This document shows positions 1 through 6,199 of a stretch of 7,739 bases of DNA, piece by piece. Each line of letters starts with the position of its first letter. The stretch's first letter is position 1. Under the pieces are notes generated by a model. That model saw nothing but the letters and a program-made list of their open reading frames with translations, was not told the origin of the DNA and made no database searches. The stretch comes from an uncultured Coriobacteriaceae bacterium (GTDB lineage: Bacteria > Actinomycetota > Coriobacteriia > Coriobacteriales > Eggerthellaceae): contig CACXFZ010000098.1 in assembly GCA_902767025.1 (NCBI GenBank), positions 1 to 7,739 on the forward strand, given 5' to 3'. The position numbers were made by a program, and so were the translations under genes.

Positions 1-534
1 CAGAAAGACCAGCCGCGGCCTCGCCTCTCCCGCCGCGTTTATCGAATCACCTGCAGGGTCTTCCCAGCGCATCCTGCATACGCTTATCGGCGACGGACTG
101 TCGGGGAAGACGACTTGCCCGTCCAACAGCGTGATCACCACCGCCTGGCGCATGTCCTTGTAGCTGGTCCCGACTTTCGTGTCGCTCACCAGCATCTGGG
201 AAGCGTACAGGGCGCTCTTTCCCTCCAAGTCCTCGGGATAGCGTTGCGCCTCCAAATCGATGAGGCGCCCCGGCGCCACGATGTGCACGTCGACGCGGGA
301 TGTCTTGCAGCTCACATCCCCCTCGTACAGGCTGTGCTCGGCGCGTATGGACAGTATCTTTTCGATCGGGGCCATACCCACCTCGTCGAAAAGCAGGTTC
401 AGGAACTCGCGGACGAATCCCTTGGACTCTTCGCGCCCAAACGTGCGCGTGAACACTGCGTTGAACAGCGGGTTGAGACGCTGTCCCGGACGCCATTTGC
501 CGTACGGCATCCCATTGGAATCCACACCTGACAT
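1..534 (-). CDS. Rpn/PDDEXK_2-family nuclease (putative transposase family), 3' end beyond window
   Basis: The first 178 residues are visible; the gene continues past base 1. Translating this open frame gives a protein typical of the Rpn / PD-(D/E)XK transposase-like family (PDDEXK_2): an N-terminal NPLFNAVFTRTFG segment (residues 21-33), a middle segment with RVDVH (catalytic-type Asp82) and IDLEAQRYP (Glu95-x-Gln97, the E-x-Q variant of the nuclease core), then SALYASQMLVSD and YKDMRQAVVITLLD. Family members are DNA endonucleases; E. coli RpnA-type proteins promote RecA-independent recombination, and others act in phage defence. The ATG at 534 is chosen because AAGGAG (541-546 on the plus strand) lies six bases upstream. 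An open frame in another register over the same bases gives no recognisable protein. Its G+C matches the folC side, so it is probably the native downstream neighbour of folC. Whether it is intact cannot be judged from this window. Confidence 0.85.
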   Translation of the reverse strand, partial: MSGVDSNGMPYGKWRPGQRLNPLFNAVFTRTFGREESKGFVREFLNLLFDEVGMAPIEKILSIRAEHSLYEGDVSCKTSRVDVHIVAPGRLIDLEAQRYPEDLEGKSALYASQMLVSDTKVGTSYKDMRQAVVITLLDGQVVFPDSPSPISVCRMRWEDPAGDSINAAGEARPRLVFL

Positions 535-540
535 GGCGTG

Positions 541-546
541 CTCCTT
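541..546 (-). promoter_or_regulatory. Ribosome binding site of the rpn-like gene
   Basis: AAGGAG on the minus strand, six bases before ATG 534. It fixes the start of the edge-truncated nuclease gene. Confidence 0.7.
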
Positions 547-586
547 GCCTCGGGTTCGCTTGTCGTCCCAAGGCTAGCAGGCGCAT

Positions 587-718
587 GTCGCAGCATGGTC
601 GCGCAGCGCTTGACAGATTGGTCGCAGGTTCATCGCGCGGCAGTCGCGCAGATAGTCGCAGGATCGTCACGCAGCAGGCGCAAGTTCGTCGTGAGTTCGT
701 CGCAGGTTCGTCGTGCGG
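587..718. repeat. Degenerate ~34-bp tandem array between rpn-like gene and folC tail copy
   Basis: The heptamer GTCGCAG occurs exactly at 587-593, 621-627, 655-661 and 699-705, at spacings of 34, 34 and 44 bases. The first 20 or so bases of each unit align, with an approximate consensus GTCGCAGGTTCGTCGCGCGG; the remainder of each unit diverges. The last unit runs into the 64-bp direct repeat at 710. The units are too short and degenerate, and lack distinct spacers, to be a CRISPR array. No gene is seen between 535 and 806; open frames across this stretch are compositional. The role is unknown. It may be a decaying intergenic repeat family or recombinase/protein binding sites. Confidence 0.6.
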
Positions 719-773
719 ATGTCACAGGGCAGCCATGATGTCGGCTACCGAATACAGGCTGCCGAATGCGCAC
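710..773. repeat. 64-bp direct repeat, left copy (displaced folC 3' end; attachment-like site)
   Basis: All 64 bases are identical to 4312-4375. Read on the minus strand, it encodes CAFGSLYSVADIMAAL and the TGA stop, which is the exact C-terminus of FolC, plus 12 bases beyond the stop. Here it is detached from the folC body, so it is a gene remnant. With the right copy it brackets the three-gene cassette. The likeliest reading is the chromosome/element junction left when the cassette integrated into the end of folC, with the duplicated tail marking the old downstream boundary. Confidence 0.9.
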
Positions 774-806
774 GCTTTCATTCTACTTGGCTTGCTGCAG
801 CCTGGC

Positions 807-1385
807 TTATTGACGTTCCTCGGTCGTAGGCCAAGGGACGACCTTCCCTCCTGCAACGAGCCAGGCATTCTTCGCATATAGTGCCAATGGAGCATCTGCT
901 GAAACCGAATCTGAAAAGAATTGGTCAATGCAATCAAGCGAATACTTCTCGGCAAAACGTCTGACCTTTTCCACTCCATGGCAGTTTTTTGATAAGAATT
1001 CTCCTGTGTGCATGTCGACTTCTGATGCTATGACATTCACAACCCCCAAGCGACTGCATGCTCGTTCTACGAGAAATGTGGGAGAAGCGGATATCACCAC
1101 ATCATCGCCAGCATGTACCTTGTAGTACCAATCGGATATCCTATTCCAACGACTATCCCAAAATAGCGCAATCTCCTTTTCAGGATTAGGCACCCGCTTT
1201 AGGAAGGAAAAAAACAACTCCTTCAGCTCGGTCTTCTCGATATATCTCATCCTATACTTAGCGGCAGCAATGCAGAACGCAGGGAGCGACGTCAACACAC
1301 GAGGACGCCTTCTTATGCAGAACAAATAGAAGTCGATCGAGCTGTCTCCGCGGTAGATGGTTCCATCGAAATCGTACACATTCAT
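807..1385 (-). CDS. HAD-family phosphatase, probable polyprenyl-phosphoribose 5-phosphatase
   Basis: A 192-residue haloacid dehalogenase-superfamily phosphatase with all four motifs: motif I YDFDGT (nucleophile Asp5, acid/base Asp7), motif II VISASP (Ser99), motif III Lys140 in GVEKVRRF, and motif IV FSDSVSADAP (Asp159, Asp164). The inserted region between motifs I and II is helical and basic, as in the HAD-IB/SerB-like group. It starts at ATG 1385 inside TGATG, sharing one base with the UbiA stop; GGAGAG lies just upstream. A TTG one codon earlier is possible but less likely. The overlap implies translational coupling to the UbiA gene. In many bacteria a HAD domain is fused to this kind of UbiA enzyme, so the inferred job is removing the 5-phosphate from polyprenyl-phosphoryl-ribose 5-phosphate. 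Mycobacteria are thought to use an unrelated PAP2-type phosphatase for this step. The substrate is inferred from context only. Confidence 0.85.
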   Translation of the reverse strand: MNVYDFDGTIYRGDSSIDFYLFCIRRRPRVLTSLPAFCIAAAKYRMRYIEKTELKELFFSFLKRVPNPEKEIALFWDSRWNRISDWYYKVHAGDDVVISASPTFLVERACSRLGVVNVIASEVDMHTGEFLSKNCHGVEKVRRFAEKYSLDCIDQFFSDSVSADAPLALYAKNAWLVAGGKVVPWPTTEERQ

Positions 1386-2284
1386 CAAACCACTCTCCAG
1401 CCACCAGGCAGTCCCACATAGATGCCGGCTGCTATGGCAGCAACAAATACTACCGATAGGACAATCAGCACCCTGTCTTTCAGGATCACCTCCATAGGGT
1501 CACCGTCAGAATCATCACCTTCTATATCCAGTGCGTATTTCATGCACATCAACCAGAGAATCGGAACCGTCAGCAACATCCCCGGCTGAGCCTCACGCGC
1601 CCACAGTGCATAGAAAACATTGGCCAGCGCGAGAAACAGGTACATCATCTTGTCCAGAAAGGCATAACTGTAAAACTTCAGGACCGCACGCTGCTGGCTC
1701 GACACCCCGCCTGGCTTCAGTTGCGTCATCTCACCCCGACGCTTACCCAATCCCATATAGAATGAAGCGGCCAAAATAGTGAGATACAGCCATGAAGAAA
1801 TCGTTATGCCACACACAAGGCCACCGTATAACACGCGAAACACATACCCAGACGCAAGAATTGCCACATCGACGATGGGAACGGCTTTCAACCCCTTGCT
1901 GTAGGCAATGTTGAGCACCGCGTAGAACAGGAGAAGCAATCCCCCTGAAACGCTTCCAACAAGCACTTGGGACAGCAACGACAACACCACGAGAACGGCG
2001 AACGCAATCCATGCCTGGCGCACCGAGACAACGCCCGAAGCAATGGGACGATTGCACCTCGGAGGTGGCGCGTTTCTGTCTCGCTCAACATCTTGGATGT
2101 CATTGAAAACATAGACGGCCGACGCCGTGAAGCTAAAGGCGAGAAACGCTGCCCCCAGAACCATCGGGTCGTTGCCTAGCAGTTCTCCCGCAAAGCACAC
2201 GGGAACCAATACAAGCACGTTTTTCAGCCAATGGGCTGGCCGAATCAACCGCAGATAAGCCTTTGTCATCTCATCAGCACTCAT
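1385..2284 (-). CDS. UbiA-family decaprenyl(polyprenyl)-phosphate phosphoribosyltransferase
   Basis: A polytopic membrane protein of 299 residues with about eight or nine hydrophobic segments. It carries the signatures of 5-phosphoribosyl-1-pyrophosphate:polyprenyl-phosphate transferases: LIRPAHWLKNVLVL near residues 13-26, the first Asp-rich motif NDIQDVERDR (61-70) followed by NRPIASG, and the second conserved stretch YSKGLK...VD...GYVFR (128-150). These distinguish it from quinone or heme UbiA prenyltransferases. The family makes polyprenyl-phosphoryl-ribose 5-phosphate in the membrane (mycobacterial Rv3806c/UbiA is the model). The ATG at 2284 is chosen. An in-frame TTG at 2302 (preceded by AGAAG) and an ATG at 2269 are alternatives, and none has a strong ribosome binding site. 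It follows the GT-C gene after about 43 bases and overlaps the HAD gene by one base. Its lower G+C than folC agrees with horizontal arrival of the cassette. Confidence 0.88.
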   Translation of the reverse strand: MSADEMTKAYLRLIRPAHWLKNVLVLVPVCFAGELLGNDPMVLGAAFLAFSFTASAVYVFNDIQDVERDRNAPPPRCNRPIASGVVSVRQAWIAFAVLVVLSLLSQVLVGSVSGGLLLLFYAVLNIAYSKGLKAVPIVDVAILASGYVFRVLYGGLVCGITISSWLYLTILAASFYMGLGKRRGEMTQLKPGGVSSQQRAVLKFYSYAFLDKMMYLFLALANVFYALWAREAQPGMLLTVPILWLMCMKYALDIEGDDSDGDPMEVILKDRVLIVLSVVFVAAIAAGIYVGLPGGWRVV

Positions 2285-2327
2285 GCTGATATCTACATCC
2301 AATCTTTGCTTCTACACATGTTCATAC

Positions 2328-4118
2328 TTAAAGAGGGTCCAGCCTGTAGCTAATCGCACACAGATTTCCTTCTACTTCGTTATTCTCGTCATAAGGTTCA
2401 ATGACGTATTCAATACCCCGCTCCTCTAAGGTGTACAAATGACCGCCGCAGCTCCTAAAGGAGACAACCAATTCCTTATCTTTGGGTTCGAGCTTCTGCT
2501 CCACGACGTTTAGCGCTTGCGTGAATTCCTCCGATTGCTCAATGCTTCGCACAAGACCAAAATTTACCCAAAAGTACGTGTTCACCGTTACGGCCGCAAC
2601 GAAAACAAACCCCACAAGGCCAAACAGGGCACGACCAACGGCAAGCGCCCTCGAGGAAGCTTTCGGATTAGCCGTACTACCACCCCCTGCTGATGACGAA
2701 ATCCTTGCCGCATAAAAGCGGTACAGAAAGAAAAGCAGAAGTGGAACAACGAAATAGGAGTAGCAGCTGTATCTGGCCCACCAGCTTTCTGCCAACAAGA
2801 GATTCAGGCAGACCGTTGGAACCATGTAGGCCAGGGCTATCTCCAGCAACGGCCTGTCGTAGCCGAAAGACCAGATGAGTAGAATTAGAAAGAGAATCGT
2901 GCTCGCAATGAATATGAGCCCCCACAATGGTCCATAACCACCTATCCGAAGATCGCAAGTGGTCAGGAACGACAATTCGTCCAAGTCAACATAGACGGGG
3001 CTTTTCGGCTCTATGACGGCATCGGCATCATTTGCAGAATTGGAACAGCTTGAGAACGTCGACAAGAATATCTTCTCGGGGTTGGACAACTCTAGAAACT
3101 GGTGCGGGCTGTTCTCGGTCATGATGTCGATGCTGCCCTCGCCTGCAAGCGGCCAAAACGGATTGCCGTAATCGATGGTGTTCTTGCAATAGCTTCCAGC
3201 CCCCACTACGGCTATTGCTATGACAAAAGAGAGAGCCCCGCCTCCGAAAGCCATCAGCATCGCTTTCCGAGGCGAAGGGCTTTCCTTTCGCCAAACGCGT
3301 ATCAGATAGAGAATTCCAAAGGAGAGGCTGAACACTCCCGCATAGGCAAGTCCAGTGAATTTCGTCCCAACGCAAAGGAGAATGGATAAGGCCATCATGA
3401 CAAGGCCCAACAACCATAGATCACGGTTTCGAGCATATACAACCATGACCAACGAGACAATCAGCATGAAGAGCGACATCATCAGGAAGCAGTCGACATA
3501 AAACGTTGTGCACTGCGCAAGGACAACAGGATTGAGGCATAAGGCAAGAGCAATGCCTGCGGCAACCATCGTATTGACGTTCGAACTGCGCAACAACGAA
3601 AAGAGCACGGCACCGGCGCCGAAGGTGATGATAAGCGTTGTCGCTTTAGCAGACTCGATTATTCCGGTAAGCGCATACAAGCAACCTTGGATATAGTACA
3701 GCCCTTGAGCATAATGGTCGATTACCACAGCAACTCTGCCAAACAGCCGCATATCCGAACTTGACTCATAGACGGGATTCCAGCCAGCCGCCAACGAAGC
3801 AACTGCCTGCTTGTGATACGAATTACCATCAAAACTAAGGTCGTTCACGAGAGAAGCAGCGAATATGCATACTGCAGCGATGGCCAGGAAAAGCAATGTC
3901 GCACACGCAATATTGAGCGGTGAAGCACCAATCCTCGCTCCCGCCAGCACTGTGGACAACAGCGTCAGAACAAGGCCAATTGCCACATAGAGCAAATTGA
4001 GGGGAATCCCTGCAAGCAATCCCACCGACACGACAAACATGGTTAGACTCAAGCTTGCAACTGCCATGAAGCCTGCCAAGAAAACAACCTTTGAGATGAC
4101 CTGGTCTATACCGCGCAT
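2328..4118 (-). CDS. GT-C-type membrane glycosyltransferase, probable polyprenyl-phosphate-sugar dependent
   Basis: A 596-residue protein with about ten to twelve hydrophobic segments and a soluble tail of some 80-90 residues after the last one (near residue 520). After the third hydrophobic segment comes an acidic loop VNDLSFDGNSYHKQ (91-104); Asp93 or Asp97 would be the catalytic Asp of GT-C enzymes, which take sugars from polyprenyl-phosphate donors on the outer face of the membrane. A later loop has NPFWPLAGEG and then a Ser/Cys/Asp-rich stretch. ATG 4118 is chosen because AAGGAG sits four bases upstream; the longer frame back to a TTG at 4211 lacks such a site and adds a Cys/Arg-rich segment. 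It heads the cassette, just before the phosphoribosyltransferase and phosphatase, so the inferred donor is their polyprenyl-phosphoryl-pentose product. Acceptor and exact sugar cannot be read from sequence. The general GT-C call is stronger than the donor assignment. Confidence 0.75.
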   Translation of the reverse strand: MRGIDQVISKVVFLAGFMAVASLSLTMFVVSVGLLAGIPLNLLYVAIGLVLTLLSTVLAGARIGASPLNIACATLLFLAIAAVCIFAASLVNDLSFDGNSYHKQAVASLAAGWNPVYESSSDMRLFGRVAVVIDHYAQGLYYIQGCLYALTGIIESAKATTLIITFGAGAVLFSLLRSSNVNTMVAAGIALALCLNPVVLAQCTTFYVDCFLMMSLFMLIVSLVMVVYARNRDLWLLGLVMMALSILLCVGTKFTGLAYAGVFSLSFGILYLIRVWRKESPSPRKAMLMAFGGGALSFVIAIAVVGAGSYCKNTIDYGNPFWPLAGEGSIDIMTENSPHQFLELSNPEKIFLSTFSSCSNSANDADAVIEPKSPVYVDLDELSFLTTCDLRIGGYGPLWGLIFIASTILFLILLIWSFGYDRPLLEIALAYMVPTVCLNLLLAESWWARYSCYSYFVVPLLLFFLYRFYAARISSSAGGGSTANPKASSRALAVGRALFGLVGFVFVAAVTVNTYFWVNFGLVRSIEQSEEFTQALNVVEQKLEPKDKELVVSFRSCGGHLYTLEERGIEYVIEPYDENNEVEGNLCAISYRLDPL

Positions 4119-4122
4119 GCCT

Positions 4123-4128
4123 CTCCTT
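4123..4128 (-). promoter_or_regulatory. Ribosome binding site deciding the GT-C start
   Basis: AAGGAG on the minus strand followed by AGGC and ATG 4118. It is the best translation signal in the 5' part of this open frame, so the extra 31 codons back to TTG 4211 are rejected. Confidence 0.7.
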
Positions 4129-4230
4129 CGTGCGCGCCCCAACATCTCGCGTATTGGACATCTTGCATCCACCAAAAAGAAGTCCGCGCAGGTGACGACG
4201 GCAAAAAGCAATGGTAACTAACTACTCATA

Positions 4231-4239
4231 ATTCTAGCA
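4231..4239 (-). promoter_or_regulatory. Candidate extended -10 promoter of the cassette
   Basis: The minus strand reads TGC followed by TAGAAT, an extended -10 pattern, in an A+T-rich patch (about 4210-4270) that contrasts with the G+C-rich folC end. No convincing -35 is seen, which extended -10 promoters tolerate. It would give a leader of roughly 105 bases before the GT-C start. I found no clear riboswitch or small gene in that leader. Confidence 0.4.
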
Positions 4240-4311
4240 TTGCCTGTTTGATTTAATTGATGTTTTGAAATACTCGGTCGTGCAACGTTCCTCGAACAAG
4301 TCGCGCAGGCG

Positions 4312-4375
4312 GTCGTGCGGATGTCACAGGGCAGCCATGATGTCGGCTACCGAATACAGGCTGCCGAATGCGCAC
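4312..4375. repeat. 64-bp direct repeat, right copy (functional folC 3' end; attachment-like site)
   Basis: Identical to 710-773. It covers the last 16 codons and stop of folC plus 12 bases downstream. Similarity weakens abruptly on the folC side at 4376 but continues imperfectly on the island side: 4300-4311 resembles the last unit of the left array (GTCGCGCAGGC versus GTCGCAGGTTC). Inside it, GGCAGCC (4330-4336) and GGCTGCC (4359-4365) form an inverted repeat surrounding a smaller dyad, TCGG-CTA-CCGA (4343-4353). Confidence 0.9.
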
Positions 4376-5604
4376 ACCAGGCCATCGTTTCCCGCTTGCG
4401 TGCGCGCGAGCTGCACGCCCTGGGCGATGCTCGAAGCCACCTGCGTGGGGACAGCGTCCACCTCGCAGCGCCGGCACGCCTGCCCGATGGCGGCGGCTAG
4501 CTCTTCCGCGGGCAGCGCGCGGGGACTGGGCGGTCGCACGCACACGAACGAGTGCGCGAGCGGCACCACCACATCGAGCATGCGCTCGTAGTCCTTGTCG
4601 GCAAGCACGCCCATCAAGAACACGGGACGCACCCCTGGATAGCTTTGCCGCAGCGACGACGCCAGGGCTTCGGCTCCTTGGGGATTGTGCCCGCCATCGA
4701 CGATGAACGCGGGACTGTCGGCCACGAGCTCGAACCGAGCTGGCCAACGCGTGTTCTGAAGACCGGCCTTCATTTGGTCGATGCCGATGTCGAACCCCCT
4801 GGATTGCAGGGCCCAGGCGATCTCGAGCGCGAGTGCGGCGTTGTAGACCTGGTAGCTGCCACGCAAGCGCAGCGCCACATCGCGCACCTGCTTGTAGCCG
4901 AACTGCGCAGGAGTTCCCAGTACGGCCTGCTCGTCGACGCAGGAGACGTTGCACCCGCAGGCAGCCGCCCGCTGCTCGATGACGGCGCGCGCTTCCGGCT
5001 GCTGGACCCCCATCACCACCGAAGAGCCCGGTTTGATGATTCCCGCCTTCTCGCCGGCGATTTCGGCGAGGGTGGATCCCAGAAGGTTGGTGTGGTCCAG
5101 TGCAATGGGGGCAACGGCGCACACCTCCGGCGCCGGTACCACGTTGGTGGAGTCCAGACGGCCGCCAAGCCCCACCTCGACCACGGCGATGTCGCATCCT
5201 TGTCGGGCGAAATGAGCGAAGGCCACCGCCGTCATCAGCTCGAACTCGGTCGGATGGTCGTCCATCGCCTCGGCCTGTTCGCGCACCTCCAGGGTGACTT
5301 CCATCAAATCATCTGCTGGAATGTTGGCGCCGTTCACGCGGATGCGCTCGGCGAACTCGATCACGTACGGACTGGTGAACAGCCCGGTGCAGTACCCCGC
5401 TTCCTGCAGGATCTGCGCCGTGAACGCGCACGTCGAGCCCTTGCCGTTCGTGCCGGCCACATGCACGATGCCCATGCGGTCCTGCGGGTTGCCCAGCCGC
5501 CCCATCAGCTCGCGGATGCGGTCGAGCCCCATCCGCGACGTATGCCAGTCGGGGCGGTTGATGTATTCGACGGGATCGAACCCCTCCGGCACAGGAAGCG
5601 CCAT
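4324..5604 (-). CDS. folC: Bifunctional dihydrofolate synthase / folylpolyglutamate synthase
   Basis: A 426-residue cytosolic ligase of the Mur/FolC family, the usual length. It joins L-glutamate to dihydropteroate and then extends the gamma-glutamyl tail of folates using ATP. Visible motifs are the P-loop HVAGTNGKGS (48-57), LFTSPYVIEF, VEVGLGGRLDSTN (142-154), LDHTNLLGST (169-178), the EKAGIIKPG segment (185-193) with the lysine that is carbamylated in Mur-type ligases, and the C-terminal VDGGHNPQGA (302-311). The start at ATG 5604 has GAGGAGG six bases before it, inside the end of the uracil-DNA glycosylase gene; one base separates the two genes. A longer open frame upstream is only read-through of the other gene. 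The final 16 codons are the 64-bp repeat that brackets the island, so the C-terminus may have been supplied by the incoming element, but no residue appears lost. Confidence 0.95.
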   Translation of the reverse strand: MALPVPEGFDPVEYINRPDWHTSRMGLDRIRELMGRLGNPQDRMGIVHVAGTNGKGSTCAFTAQILQEAGYCTGLFTSPYVIEFAERIRVNGANIPADDLMEVTLEVREQAEAMDDHPTEFELMTAVAFAHFARQGCDIAVVEVGLGGRLDSTNVVPAPEVCAVAPIALDHTNLLGSTLAEIAGEKAGIIKPGSSVVMGVQQPEARAVIEQRAAACGCNVSCVDEQAVLGTPAQFGYKQVRDVALRLRGSYQVYNAALALEIAWALQSRGFDIGIDQMKAGLQNTRWPARFELVADSPAFIVDGGHNPQGAEALASSLRQSYPGVRPVFLMGVLADKDYERMLDVVVPLAHSFVCVRPPSPRALPAEELAAAIGQACRRCEVDAVPTQVASSIAQGVQLARTQAGNDGLVCAFGSLYSVADIMAAL

Positions 5605-5605
5605 G

Positions 5606-6187
5606 CTACGCCTCCTCGGCAGGAGCGGGGTCGTTGCCCAACAACCTGCCCAACGTGCGGAAGTCCTCTTCGAGGGCCGCCTGCTTGGTGCGGTCGTATA
5701 TGGCCGCAGCGGGATGGTAGACGGGGAACACCTTGAACTTGCCGGCCTGCTGCAGCTGGCCATGCAACCCGGTGATGCCGCGGTCGGTTTTCAGGATGAA
5801 CTTCGTGGAGAAGTTGCCCAAGGTGACGATGAACTCGGGGTTTATCGTGCGCGTCTGCTCGCGCAGAAACGGCGTGCACGCCTGGATTTCGTCGGCCTGG
5901 GGGTCGCGGTTGCCGGGCGGACGGCACTTCAGCACGTTGGCGATGTAGACCTCTTCGCGCGTCAGTCCCGCCAGCGCCAGCAGCGCGTTCAGGTTCTTGC
6001 CCGCCGCGCCGACGAACGGTTCGCCTTGCAAATCCTCGTTTTTCCCAGGGGCCTCCCCCACGATGAGCACGCGCGCCGTTTCGCTGCCCGTGCCGAACAC
6101 CAGGTTGGTGCGCCCTTCGCACAGCGGGCATGCCCGGCATTCCTCTGCCTGGAGCCTGAGCGTTTCCAGCGGTATCCGTTCGGCCAC
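5606..6187 (-). CDS. udg: Family 4 uracil-DNA glycosylase (4Fe-4S)
   Basis: 193 residues, within the size range of the thermophile-type family 4 uracil-DNA glycosylases, which remove uracil from DNA to start base excision repair. Four cysteines fit the cluster ligand pattern: Cys17 and Cys20 in CRACPLC, Cys88 in LKCRPPGNRDP, and Cys104 in QACTPFL. The catalytic region is GEAPGKNEDLQGEPFVG (44-60) and the uracil-side motif is HPAAAIYD (His158). GTG at 6187 is chosen as start because AGGAGG lies six bases upstream, overlapping the alr stop; extending the frame upstream only reads the end of alr in another register and adds an Arg/Cys-rich segment. The gene sits between alr and folC, 10 and 1 bases away, so it is almost certainly co-transcribed with them, although no pathway link to cell wall or folate is obvious. 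Confidence 0.92.
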   Translation of the reverse strand: MAERIPLETLRLQAEECRACPLCEGRTNLVFGTGSETARVLIVGEAPGKNEDLQGEPFVGAAGKNLNALLALAGLTREEVYIANVLKCRPPGNRDPQADEIQACTPFLREQTRTINPEFIVTLGNFSTKFILKTDRGITGLHGQLQQAGKFKVFPVYHPAAAIYDRTKQAALEEDFRTLGRLLGNDPAPAEEA

Positions 6188-6193
6188 TTTGAG

Positions 6194-6199
6194 CCTCCT
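6194..6199 (-). promoter_or_regulatory. Ribosome binding site deciding the GTG start of udg
   Basis: AGGAGG on the minus strand overlaps the alr TAG stop (6198-6200) and lies six bases before GTG 6187. It suggests coupled translation of alr and udg and supports the non-ATG start. Confidence 0.75.

Larger units (their letters stand above)
774..4311. mobile_element. Putative 3.6-kb genomic island inserted at the folC 3' end
   Basis: The segment between the two 64-bp repeats holds exactly three co-oriented genes (GT-C, UbiA, HAD) and their leader. Its base composition differs from the flanks: bases 1141-1200 have 27 G/C of 60, against 40 of 60 in 4681-4740 within folC. The repeat period is 3602 bases. 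This layout matches site-specific integration at a gene end, where the incoming copy restores the reading frame and the old end is displaced. No integrase, transposase or terminal inverted repeat lies inside, so mobilisation would have to be in trans, or the integrase has been lost, or the repeat arose by homologous recombination. Confidence 0.65.

Noticed and set aside
47..670. Minus-strand open frame of about 207 codons overlapping the nuclease
   Set aside because: It is in another register from the Rpn-like frame, has an Arg/Gly/Pro-rich composition and starts inside the repeat array; the competing frame encodes a recognisable protein with its own ribosome binding site.
587..718. CRISPR array
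   Set aside because: Units are degenerate, only about 20 bases of each are shared, there are no unique spacers of constant size and no cas genes in the window.
774..806. Terminator after the HAD gene
   Set aside because: Only a short GCTGCAGC palindrome is present, without a stable stem or T-run.
722..979. Minus-strand frame ending in the folC tail copy, as a small gene or a folC fusion
   Set aside because: It overlaps the 3' end of the HAD gene in another frame; the shared C-terminus is simply the duplicated folC end.
4119..4311. Riboswitch or leader peptide before the GT-C gene
   Set aside because: The leader shows no recognisable aptamer core or convincing small frame with a ribosome binding site.
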